Source: Planctomycetia bacterium | GTDB lineage: Bacteria > Planctomycetota > Phycisphaerae > Phycisphaerales > SM1A02 | DNA length: 50,054 nt | Direction of reading: 5' to 3' | Assembly (NCBI GenBank): GCA_005799495.1 | Contig: SYGP01000021.1 | Coordinates: 1-50,054 of the forward strand | Shown: positions 24,357 through 31,932 of the stretch, piece by piece | Numbering within the stretch: the first letter of the stretch is position 1 | Layout of the letters: every line of letters starts with the position of its first letter | Made by a program: the position numbers and the translations under genes | Notes under the pieces: model-generated | Databases searched by the model: none | What the model saw: only the letters and a program-made list of their open reading frames with translations | What the model was told of the DNA's origin: nothing

Positions 24357-25913
24357 TCAGCGCACGCCGAGATCTTTCAGGACACGCACGGCGCAGTTGT
24401 GCCCCGCCGCCCCGATCACGGACCCAGCGGGATGGCAACCGGCGCTGCACGCGTAGAGCCCCTGCACGCCAACGGAGTAGGGCATGCGCCGATCGAACCC
24501 AAAGGTGTTGTCGACATGATGGATGTGCCCGTGCGTGATGCCGATCTCCCGCTCGATCTTCGGCGGAGTCAACACGGCAGTGTCCACAACCTGCGACGAG
24601 AATCCCGGACAGAATCGCTCGGCGACAGAGATCAGGTGGCGCACATAGGAATCCTCTTGATCCTCCCACGATCCGCTTCGCAACCGATTGGGAACCCACT
24701 GGATGAAGAACGCGGCGTTGTGATGCCCCTCTGCATCACGCAGCGACGGATCAACCTGTGTGTGGATGTACCACTCGATGGTCGGGAACTCAGGCAGTTC
24801 TCCGCGCATCGCCTGATCGAACCCGGCACGGATCTCCCCAATCGGATCGCTGCCCTGCGGCAGCAGATGCATGGTGCCATGGTGCTGACCGCGTTCCTCC
24901 GGAAGGCAGCGGAACACCGGCAGACCACGCAGCGCCATGTTGATCTTCATGGTCGTGCCAGGTCGCTCGAATCCATCGATGCGCACGTTCATCGCGTCGG
25001 GCAGTGAGCCCCTGCCGACGAGCGACCGCAACTGAAACGGATCTGCGCCACTGATCACGCAGCGCGCCCGAATGTGCCGACCATCCGCCAGTGCAACGCC
25101 ATCGACGCGGTCGCCTGTTCGCGTGATGCGCTCCACTGCCGTACCGCTCTCAATCGTCGCGCCATGCGCTCGCGCTGCCGCTGCGAACGCGTGCGCAATG
25201 GCGCCCATGCCGCCGCGCGCCACCATCCATGTTCCATCACTCCCTGGCCATCGGCACATGTTGTGGACCAGGAAGTTCATTCCCGTACCCGCGGTACCGA
25301 AACTTCCGCATAAACCAGAGAAGCCATCGGTGACGGCATACATCGCCAGCAGCAACTGGCTTTGGAACCCAAAGCGAGCGAGGTAATCCTCCACCTTTCC
25401 ATGCACGAGGTCCAAGAACACCTGCTGCAGCGATGGCCGGATCCAACGGGACGCCGTTGCTTCCGCCGACAGCGGTTCTTCCAGCCAGCTTGGTGCGAGG
25501 TCGTCGCGCAACTGGCTGATCTCCTCGGCGAGCGCACGGTTTGCACGCCAATCCGCTTCCGAGAACATCGCAAGAAACTGGCTGCGCAGCGCATCGTGAT
25601 CCGTGCCGAGCAGCAGATATCGGCCATCGAGCATGGGAAGGAAGTAGTGCGGATCGCGCCGAATGACCTCCAGTTTCACTCCCGTGCGCTGCTCGATTTC
25701 GGGAGGCATCAGTCCGAGCAGATAGGACGCCGTGGATGTTGCAAGCCCTGGCGCCTTCCGAAAGGGGCGCTCCGTTCGTGTGGCCCCGCCGATGATCGCG
25801 CGACCTTCCACCACATGAACGCGCAGTCCAGCACGCGCGAGCATCGTTGCGGCCACCAATCCATTGTGTCCAGCACCGACGATCACCACATCTGCTTGAG
25901 GTGGATCGTTCAT
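24357..25913 (-). CDS. FAD-dependent oxidoreductase of the phytoene desaturase/PYROXD2 type
   Basis: The product (518 aa) has an N-terminal dinucleotide-binding motif VVIVGAGHNGLVAATMLARAG, then GGATRTERPF, and the C-terminal flavin motif GLYACSAGCHPAGSVIGAAG. It belongs to the COG1233 group (carotenoid desaturases, retinol saturases, PYROXD2-like proteins). The FHWP-like middle (GMNFLVHNMCRWP, GGMGAIAHAFAAAA) is closest to PYROXD2-type enzymes. The substrate is unknown. It is on the strand opposite to the ebo genes but inside the cluster; its ATG overlaps the stop of the upstream membrane gene (ATGA). Confidence 0.85.
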   Translation of the reverse strand: MNDPPQADVVIVGAGHNGLVAATMLARAGLRVHVVEGRAIIGGATRTERPFRKAPGLATSTASYLLGLMPPEIEQRTGVKLEVIRRDPHYFLPMLDGRYLLLGTDHDALRSQFLAMFSEADWRANRALAEEISQLRDDLAPSWLEEPLSAEATASRWIRPSLQQVFLDLVHGKVEDYLARFGFQSQLLLAMYAVTDGFSGLCGSFGTAGTGMNFLVHNMCRWPGSDGTWMVARGGMGAIAHAFAAAARAHGATIESGTAVERITRTGDRVDGVALADGRHIRARCVISGADPFQLRSLVGRGSLPDAMNVRIDGFERPGTTMKINMALRGLPVFRCLPEERGQHHGTMHLLPQGSDPIGEIRAGFDQAMRGELPEFPTIEWYIHTQVDPSLRDAEGHHNAAFFIQWVPNRLRSGSWEDQEDSYVRHLISVAERFCPGFSSQVVDTAVLTPPKIEREIGITHGHIHHVDNTFGFDRRMPYSVGVQGLYACSAGCHPAGSVIGAAGHNCAVRVLKDLGVR

Positions 25914-26398
25914 GCGGACTCCGCGCGAGCATGATCCGTGGGGGCAGTGCGTCGGTGCACGGCGCGCGGCGAGTGCGTTCCAATGACAGCGGTCGCAGCA
26001 CTGACGATGGGAACGACGGCCACGATCCAAAGCGGAGCCGCGCTCAGGGCACCACTTGCGCGTGCCGAAAGCAGTGCGGCGACACTGATCACGAGCAGAA
26101 GCGCAGCGAGGAGATAACCACAGACACGACCGCCGCCCCACCATGCGGCCGCGAATCCGCCGCACCATGCGCTCGCCGCCGCGATCAGGAGAACAACGGC
26201 GGACTGTGCGAGAGACCAAGTGTCGGCCGTGCGTGCGTCCAAGAACCTTTGTCCAAGCGTGAGTGACACGATCGCCGTGAACAACATCGCCGTCACAACG
26301 ACCGCCGCGTAGCCGAGCGCAACGCCAAGGAAAAGTCGAAAAAGCCGCACGATGCCACTGTACAAGCGCGAAGTGATCCGTAGCCTCGCCCCCATCAA
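25910..26398 (-). CDS. Four-helix membrane protein of unknown function
   Basis: The protein has 162 residues with hydrophobic segments at about 18-48, 66-84, 92-110 and 118-140, joined by short loops (WCGGFAAAWWGGGRV in the middle) and a basic C-terminal tail. I recognise no family. It is co-translated with the FAD oxidoreductase, so it may anchor or assist it. The start could be the first or second of two adjacent ATGs. Its start region faces the divergent SIMPL gene across 67 bp. Confidence 0.6.
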   Translation of the reverse strand: MMGARLRITSRLYSGIVRLFRLFLGVALGYAAVVVTAMLFTAIVSLTLGQRFLDARTADTWSLAQSAVVLLIAAASAWCGGFAAAWWGGGRVCGYLLAALLLVISVAALLSARASGALSAAPLWIVAVVPIVSAATAVIGTHSPRAVHRRTAPTDHARAESA

Positions 26399-26465
26399 CG
26401 CGGCGCACGGAAGCCCGCGTCATTCGCACACGCGGCAGAATGAACCTGCAGCACGGAGGCTCACC

Positions 26466-27263
26466 ATGACATCACTCTCTTCATCCTCATCGTCGTCCCC
26501 CCGCTTTTCGAACGCTCCACGGAGTTCGGTTGACATCGGGTGGGCCATGTTCATGCTCGGTGGATCGCTCGCTGTCGGACTCGTCCTTGCATCACAGTCA
26601 CTCGGCAATGCCATCGCCCACTTCAACGACAGCGCGGCACCGATCGACGTGCGTGGTGTCGCGACTCGTGCCGTGACTTCCGATCGAGCATCATGGTCCG
26701 CAACGATTGTTGCTCGCGCTGCAACGCTTCCAGAAGCCTTTGAGATCCAGCAGCGATCCACCGCTGCGCTGACCAAGATGCTCGCAGCGTCGGCACTTGC
26801 CAAGGACACGATCGAGATCTCCGAGATCGACTCGACGCAAATCCACGCAAAGACTCCAGACGGAAAGGACACGAACACGGTCGAGTCCTATGTGCTGAAT
26901 CAACGGGTGCGTGTCCTGAGCGACAATGTGAAAGCCGTCGCGGAGATGTCTCGCGGTTGCACGAACCTCATCAAGGAGGGCATCGAGATCCACTCCCAGT
27001 CGCCTTCGTTCCAGGTCTCATCCCTCGAACAACTCAAACTCCAACTGCTCCGCGAGGCAACGGAGAACGCCGCTGAGCGAGCGCGGTTGTTGGCCGTGGG
27101 GTCGAGCAAAGGCGTTGGCCACCTGCTCAGTGCCTCCCAGGGCGTGTTCCAGATTGTCCCGGAGGGTTCGACGGATGTCAGTGACTATGGGTACAACGAC
27201 ACTTCTGCGATCCGAAAGAGCGTTCGAGCCACCGTCTCCCTGCGCTACGCGATCGCCCAGTGA
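26466..27263 (+). CDS. SIMPL-domain (DUF541) protein
   Basis: The product (265 aa) has a Ser-rich N-terminus (seven serines in a row), one TM or signal helix (about 28-47, FMLGGSLAVGLVLAS) and a periplasmic SIMPL domain (about 60-262). The domain begins IDVRGVATRAVTSDRASW, continues through TVESYVLNQRVRVLSDNV and ends SVRATVSLRYAI. Members of the family are secreted or outer-membrane-associated, and their function is poorly known. GGAGG eight bases upstream fixes the ATG at 26466. Confidence 0.85.
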   Translation: MTSLSSSSSSSPRFSNAPRSSVDIGWAMFMLGGSLAVGLVLASQSLGNAIAHFNDSAAPIDVRGVATRAVTSDRASWSATIVARAATLPEAFEIQQRSTAALTKMLAASALAKDTIEISEIDSTQIHAKTPDGKDTNTVESYVLNQRVRVLSDNVKAVAEMSRGCTNLIKEGIEIHSQSPSFQVSSLEQLKLQLLREATENAAERARLLAVGSSKGVGHLLSASQGVFQIVPEGSTDVSDYGYNDTSAIRKSVRATVSLRYAIAQ

Positions 27264-27311
27264 TTCCCCCTTCAGCCGATGACAGGCTCGGTGCGGTGGG
27301 CAATGATCGAC

Positions 27312-27317
27312 CATAAT
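27312..27317 (+). promoter_or_regulatory. -10-like hexamer CATAAT, 6 nt before the C26 hydrolase start
   Basis: CATAAT (5 of 6 matches to TATAAT) ends 6 nt before the chosen ATG, in the 60-bp gap after the SIMPL gene. It may drive the hydrolase, eboE and eboC as a leaderless transcript. Confidence 0.4.
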
Positions 27318-27323
27318 GGTCGG

Positions 27324-28010
27324 ATGCACCTTCCTGTCATCGGAATCACAGCCAATCTCGTACGCGATCCACAGGGACGATTGCGCCATGAAGTGAAGCA
27401 GAGCTATCTCGATGCGGTCATCCGAGCGGGCGGGGTTCCCATCCTGCTTCCCGCGATCGCGGAGACCCGCGCAGCACTCCTCGAGCGCTGCGATGGGATC
27501 GTGATCACAGGCGGTGATGACATCGATGTCCGCCCCTTCGGAATCGCACTTCACCCTGAGGCGCAGGTGATGGAGCCTGCTCGACAGGCTGCGGAGTTTG
27601 CCTTGCTTCGCGCGCTCGATGCGCAGCCGGAACTTCCCGTGCTCGGTATCTGTCTGGGCATGCAGCTCATGGGTGTGTATGCGGGCTGTCCGCTCATTCA
27701 GCACTTGCACGATCTCAAGCCTGATGCCGATCGGCACAGATTCGACCATGTGCATGCGGTCGAGAGCGCGATGGGCAGCGGACCCGTCGCGAGCTGGCAT
27801 CACCAGGCTCTCGCCGAACCAGGATCGTTCGATGCGATCGGGTGGAGTGACGATGGCATCCTCGAAGCCATTCGATCGCCCAAGCGCCACTTCTATGTGG
27901 GCGTGCAGTGGCATCCGGAACGCACGACGGATGCCACGATGGGCGATGGGATCCTGGCGCGGTTGGTACATGCTGCGCGTGAGTACTCGAACGCCTCGGT
28001 CACACGATGA
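27324..28010 (+). CDS. Peptidase C26 / gamma-glutamyl-GABA hydrolase-like class I amidotransferase
   Basis: The protein has 228 residues. Motifs are VIGITAN at the start, IVITGGDDIDVRPFG, the nucleophile elbow LGICLGMQLM (C110) and the catalytic His in VGVQWHPERT. These match the PuuD-like C26 family, which cleaves gamma-glutamyl amides. The stop overlaps the eboE start (ATGA), so the two are co-translated and probably act in one pathway. In-frame starts at 27303 and 27279 are possible, but family members normally begin at MxLPVIGIT. Its coupling to eboE makes it a candidate accessory gene of this ebo cluster. Confidence 0.88.
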   Translation: MHLPVIGITANLVRDPQGRLRHEVKQSYLDAVIRAGGVPILLPAIAETRAALLERCDGIVITGGDDIDVRPFGIALHPEAQVMEPARQAAEFALLRALDAQPELPVLGICLGMQLMGVYAGCPLIQHLHDLKPDADRHRFDHVHAVESAMGSGPVASWHHQALAEPGSFDAIGWSDDGILEAIRSPKRHFYVGVQWHPERTTDATMGDGILARLVHAAREYSNASVTR

Positions 28011-29188
28011 CTGCGCCGATACTCGGCTACTGCACGAATGTGCATGGCGGTCCGTCGCTTGCACAGACGCTCGATGGACTGGAACGCCATGCGGTCGCGG
28101 TGCGCAGATTGCGCGGCGGTGCTTCACCGCTCCCGATCGGACTGTGGCTGAGCGCCCAGGCTGCGCAGGAGGTTCTTGCTGAACACGATGGCGCAGCGCG
28201 ACTGCGTGATTGGCTTGGCGAGCGGGCGCTCTCCGTCTTCACGCTCAACGGCTTCCCCTTTGGCGACTTTCGTGCCGCGACCGTCAAGAAGTCCGTCTAC
28301 CAACCGGACTGGCGCGATCCACGGCGCGCGAAGTACACGACTGCGCTCGCGGACATTCTCGCCGTGCTCTGCGGTGACGGCAGTCTCGGCGCATCGGGCG
28401 CAACACCCGTGCGCGAAGCGTCGATCTCCACATTGCCGATCGCATGGCGCGGTGGATTCCAGCACGACGGCTGTGGACAGGATGCCGCGATTGCTGCCGC
28501 ACACATCGATCAGGTGGCGCGTCATCTCCGAGCAATCGAAGATCGCACGGGCCTCTGCATTCACCTCGACATCGAACCAGAGCCGGGATGTGTCCTCCAA
28601 CGATCACAGGATGTCATCGATTTCTTCTCCCAGGCGATTCGCCCCAGTGCCGACCTGCCCGATCCAATGCGCCATGTGCGTCTCTGCCATGATGTGTGTC
28701 ATGCCGCAGTGATGTTCGAGTCACAAGCGGATGTGCTGGCGAACTATCGCCGCGCTGGAGTCCGAATCGGCAAGATCCAGGTGTCGAGCGCGCTCGCATG
28801 CGATGCATCCGAACGCGCGTTCCGAGCGCTGCGCAACTTCGATGAACCGCGATTCCTTCACCAGACCTGCGTGCTCGATGGGGCAGCCAAGGTTCACTTC
28901 TTCGAAGACCTCGGGGACGCATTCGAGAATGCGCCCGACGGCGTCTGGCGCGTCCACTTCCATGTCCCAGTCGACTGCGAGTTCATCGGTCCGCTCAGCA
29001 CGACTCACCGCGACATCGATGCGTGCTTGGAGGCGATCGAACCAAGTGATGGCGTGCGCCTCTTTGAAGTGGAGACGTATGCTTGGGATGCGCTGCCCAT
29101 TGATCTCCGCCGCGACAGTTTGGCCCACGGCATTGCCGATGAACTGACATGGACCCAGCAACGGTTGAACGCACTTCTCCGATCATGA
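28007..29188 (+). CDS. eboE: EboE, xylose-isomerase-like TIM-barrel protein
   Basis: The protein has 393 residues. The family start LGYCTNVHGGPSLAQTL is clear, followed by LSVFTLNGFPFGDF, CIHLDIEPEPGC, VRLCHDVCHAAVMFE (likely metal-binding Asp/His), IGKIQVSSAL and WRVHFHVPV. These belong to the EboE metabolite-traffic group within the sugar-phosphate-isomerase/epimerase superfamily. The reaction is unknown. It is coupled to both neighbours: ATGA overlap with the C26 hydrolase upstream and ATGA overlap with eboC downstream. Confidence 0.9.
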   Translation: MTAPILGYCTNVHGGPSLAQTLDGLERHAVAVRRLRGGASPLPIGLWLSAQAAQEVLAEHDGAARLRDWLGERALSVFTLNGFPFGDFRAATVKKSVYQPDWRDPRRAKYTTALADILAVLCGDGSLGASGATPVREASISTLPIAWRGGFQHDGCGQDAAIAAAHIDQVARHLRAIEDRTGLCIHLDIEPEPGCVLQRSQDVIDFFSQAIRPSADLPDPMRHVRLCHDVCHAAVMFESQADVLANYRRAGVRIGKIQVSSALACDASERAFRALRNFDEPRFLHQTCVLDGAAKVHFFEDLGDAFENAPDGVWRVHFHVPVDCEFIGPLSTTHRDIDACLEAIEPSDGVRLFEVETYAWDALPIDLRRDSLAHGIADELTWTQQRLNALLRS

Positions 29189-30504
29189 GTTCCCAGCCGA
29201 ACACGACCAGAGGTGCGCTTGGGGAGTGGATGGCACTCCTGCGCGCATCCAACACGCCGACGGTGTTGGCGGACTGCTTGGTCGGCCTTGCGATGGCCGG
29301 TGCCGTTCGTGCCCAGCTTTCCTATCCCGGGCTGATCTTTGAAGGATGGATGGATGTCGTGTGCTCGATGTGTGCGATCTACTTCGCCGGCATGGTCTTG
29401 AACGCCATCGTCGACCGCGATGTCGATGCCATCGAACGGCCCATGCGCCCCGTGGCGAGTGGGCGAATCAGGCTCGCGGCTGCGTGGACGGCGTTCATCA
29501 CACTGCTCACCATCGGTCTGTCATTTGGCGTCGGCATGACAAGCGGCATCGTTCCGCTCGCTGTTGCCGCACTCATCGGCGTCTGGACCCTCGAAAGGGC
29601 GAAACGATCGCACTCGACCGTACTGCATCAGATCGGACGAGTCTGGGTCGCGGTTTCACTCATCGGAATGGCGGTGTGGATCGCCGTGATGCTGCTGAGG
29701 GATCCATTCGACCTCACTGGCTTCGAGCCTGACCGCGCGGAGCAGATTCGGATCGGCTGGCGCGCCACGACCATCCCCGTGCTCCTCTTGGCGATGGCCG
29801 CCACCGCCTACAACCTGTTGCATCGACGGACTGGCTGGTCGGTGCTCCTGCTCGCGGCATGCCGACTGCTGGTTCCCGTGTGCGTGTGCGCTGCAGTCCT
29901 TGCGCGGGCAGGCTCACTCGATACAAGACTTCTCTCCCTGAAGGCGGCGGCAATCACTCCGATCCTGGTGCTGCCCCCACTCGCGATTGCGCTGCACACG
30001 CTCATGCTGTCCATCGTGGCGCGCCGCGAAGTGGATGCACATTTCACCGAAGCGCGATGCGCACGCTGCAATCACCAGCTGCATGATGTCGCGGCGGGGC
30101 GTTGCAGCGAGTGTGGCTGCGATCTCGCGGTGCATGCTCCCGTGTGCAGCCGTCCGATTCCCGAGGCGCTTCGGCGAAGGCTGCCGTTCATGGCGGCGAT
30201 TGGGCTGCTCCCGGCCATCGTTCTGCTGATGCTGTCCATCGGCAGGTTGGGAGGAGGAGTCATCTTCATCAGCGCCCTTGCGGTCGTGACGGCCGCGGGC
30301 TTCGTGTGGATCTCGATGCGCGGACTCGCCGCTGCCATCAACCATCCTTCGCGTCGACCCGCTGGCGTGGGCGCGCTCATCGCAGCGCTTGCGATCCTTG
30401 ACGGCTGTCTCTGCACCGTGCTGGGACAACCGCTGCTGCTGCCGGTCTGCGTCGGACTGTGGTTCACCACGCGAAGACTGCAGCGCAAGTCCGAAGGCAG
30501 CTGA
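29185..30504 (+). CDS. eboC: EboC, UbiA-like membrane prenyltransferase with embedded zinc ribbon
   Basis: The protein has 439 residues. The first Asp-rich motif of UbiA enzymes is present: N73, D77, D81 and R85-P86 (NAIVDRDVDAIERPMRP). The second motif region reads AYNLLHRRTGW, lacking the usual Asp-rich form, as I would expect for EboC. The UbiA body of about eight helices reaches about residue 280. A CxxC...CxxC zinc-ribbon-like insert (C292, C295, C307, C310) follows, then three or four more TM helices (about 333-430). That C-terminal extension is not part of standard UbiA. The start at 29185 overlaps the eboE stop. Confidence 0.87.
   Translation: MSSQPNTTRGALGEWMALLRASNTPTVLADCLVGLAMAGAVRAQLSYPGLIFEGWMDVVCSMCAIYFAGMVLNAIVDRDVDAIERPMRPVASGRIRLAAAWTAFITLLTIGLSFGVGMTSGIVPLAVAALIGVWTLERAKRSHSTVLHQIGRVWVAVSLIGMAVWIAVMLLRDPFDLTGFEPDRAEQIRIGWRATTIPVLLLAMAATAYNLLHRRTGWSVLLLAACRLLVPVCVCAAVLARAGSLDTRLLSLKAAAITPILVLPPLAIALHTLMLSIVARREVDAHFTEARCARCNHQLHDVAAGRCSECGCDLAVHAPVCSRPIPEALRRRLPFMAAIGLLPAIVLLMLSIGRLGGGVIFISALAVVTAAGFVWISMRGLAAAINHPSRRPAGVGALIAALAILDGCLCTVLGQPLLLPVCVGLWFTTRRLQRKSEGS
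30058..30114 (+). other. Zinc-ribbon-coding segment inside eboC
   Basis: This segment codes for CARCNHQLHDVAAGRCSEC, two CxxC knuckles 11 residues apart, within a cytoplasmic or periplasmic loop between TM helices of EboC. Spacing and residues match short zinc ribbons found at the ends of many planctomycete membrane proteins. Confidence 0.75.
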
Positions 30505-30525
30505 CCACGCGACGGTCGCCCGCCC

Positions 30526-30531
30526 TACCCT
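30526..30531 (+). promoter_or_regulatory. -10-like hexamer TACCCT, 9 nt before eboF start
   Basis: TACCCT ends 9 nt before the GTG start of eboF, which lacks a Shine-Dalgarno sequence. It lies in the 36-bp gap after eboC and could provide a separate, near-leaderless eboF transcript. Confidence 0.4.
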
Positions 30532-30540
30532 CTCACCGCC

Positions 30541-31932
30541 GTGGCACAGCGCCTTGCGATCCTCAATGTGGTCGGTCTGACGCCGCATCTGCTTGGAACA
30601 TGCACCCCGAATCTCGTCGCATTCGCGCGCCGCTGTGGCGGGATCCGATCCTTGGTACCCGACTTGCCTGCTGTCACGAGCACCGTTCAAGCAAGCATCC
30701 TGACGGGCACGCGCCCTTGCGAACATGGAATCGTGGGAAATGGATGGTTCGACCGTGATTTGAATGAGGTGCACTTCTGGAAGCAGTCCGCCGCTCTGGT
30801 CCAGCGTCCGCGGCTTTGGGAAATCGCGCGGCGCCGCGATCCGCGGGTCTCGACGGCGAATCTCTTCTGGTGGAACGCGATGCACTCTGGCGCGGACATC
30901 ACTGTGACACCGCGCCCCGTCTATTGCGCGGATGGTCGAAAGGTGCCCGACATCTGGACGACACCCTCCCAGTGGCGCGATGAGTTGCAAACGGAACTCG
31001 GTGCATTCCCCCTCTTCCACTTCTGGGGTCCCGCCGCGGACATCCGATCGACGCAGTGGATCGCGCGCGCCACCATGCTGACCGTTGCGCGTCATGAACC
31101 GACCATCACGCTTGTCTACCTCCCCCACCTGGACTACCCGCTGCAGCGGCTCGGTGGCGATGCGGCAAACCCACACCTCCGCGCTGATCTCCGCGAGATC
31201 GACGAAGTCTTTGGTGTCCTGCTGCGCTTCTTCGATGACCGCGGCATTCGAGTCATGGTGTTGAGCGAGTACGGGATCGCATCGGTCCAACGCCCCGTGC
31301 ATCTCAATCGAGTGCTTCGGGGCGCAGGCTTTCTCTCGGTACGCAGCGAACTCGGGCGCGAACATGCCGATGTCGGCGCATCACGGGCGTTTGCCGTATG
31401 CGATCATCAGGTCGCGCACATTCATCTGGCACACGCCGAGGACAGAGGCGCGGTGGCCGAACTCCTGCGGGGTACGCCAGGCGTGTCAGAGGTCCTCGAC
31501 GAAGGATCGAAACAGTCGGCGGGCATCGCGCACCGCCGCGCCGGAGATCTTGTCGCTATCGCCGCAAGCGACAGTTGGTTTGCCTATCCCTGGTGGAACG
31601 ATGATGCACTCGCGCCCGACTACGCGCGGACTGTCGACATCCACCGCAAGCCGGGCTACGACCCGTGCGAGCTCTTCCTGGATCCGCAACTCACGCTTCC
31701 GAAGGCGCGAATCGCGCTGCGGCTTCTGCAGAGACGGCTCGGCCAGCGTGCGCTCCTGGATGTCATCCCGCTCGATGCATCACTGGTGCGCGGATCGCAT
31801 GGACGGATCGAGGGTGCTCACGCACTCCGCCCCGTCCTGATGGTCGACGACACGGACTCCGATGAACTCGAAGTGCCTGCCCATCAGGTATTGCCGTTCA
31901 TCCTGCGCCAGGTGTTCGGTCGGGACGGATGA
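30541..31932 (+). CDS. eboF: EboF, alkaline phosphatase superfamily (nucleotide pyrophosphatase-like) protein
   Basis: The protein has 463 residues and starts at GTG. It keeps the phosphodiesterase nucleophile region PAVTSTVQASILTGTRP, then YLPHLDYPLQRLG, VLSEYGI, AVCDHQVAHIHL and IHRKPGYDPCELFLDP. SEYG replaces the usual DHG metal motif, as I recall for EboF-type proteins. The superfamily acts on phosphate esters and diphosphates; the substrate here is unknown. There is no obvious signal peptide. The 3' end overlaps the convergent cysN-cysC gene by 35 bp. Confidence 0.88.
   Translation: MAQRLAILNVVGLTPHLLGTCTPNLVAFARRCGGIRSLVPDLPAVTSTVQASILTGTRPCEHGIVGNGWFDRDLNEVHFWKQSAALVQRPRLWEIARRRDPRVSTANLFWWNAMHSGADITVTPRPVYCADGRKVPDIWTTPSQWRDELQTELGAFPLFHFWGPAADIRSTQWIARATMLTVARHEPTITLVYLPHLDYPLQRLGGDAANPHLRADLREIDEVFGVLLRFFDDRGIRVMVLSEYGIASVQRPVHLNRVLRGAGFLSVRSELGREHADVGASRAFAVCDHQVAHIHLAHAEDRGAVAELLRGTPGVSEVLDEGSKQSAGIAHRRAGDLVAIAASDSWFAYPWWNDDALAPDYARTVDIHRKPGYDPCELFLDPQLTLPKARIALRLLQRRLGQRALLDVIPLDASLVRGSHGRIEGAHALRPVLMVDDTDSDELEVPAHQVLPFILRQVFGRDG

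Noticed and set aside
26466-26520. Run of Ser codons at the start of the SIMPL gene as a slippage (phase-variation) tract
   Set aside because: The codons are mixed (tct, tca, tcg), so there is no perfect DNA repeat to slip on.
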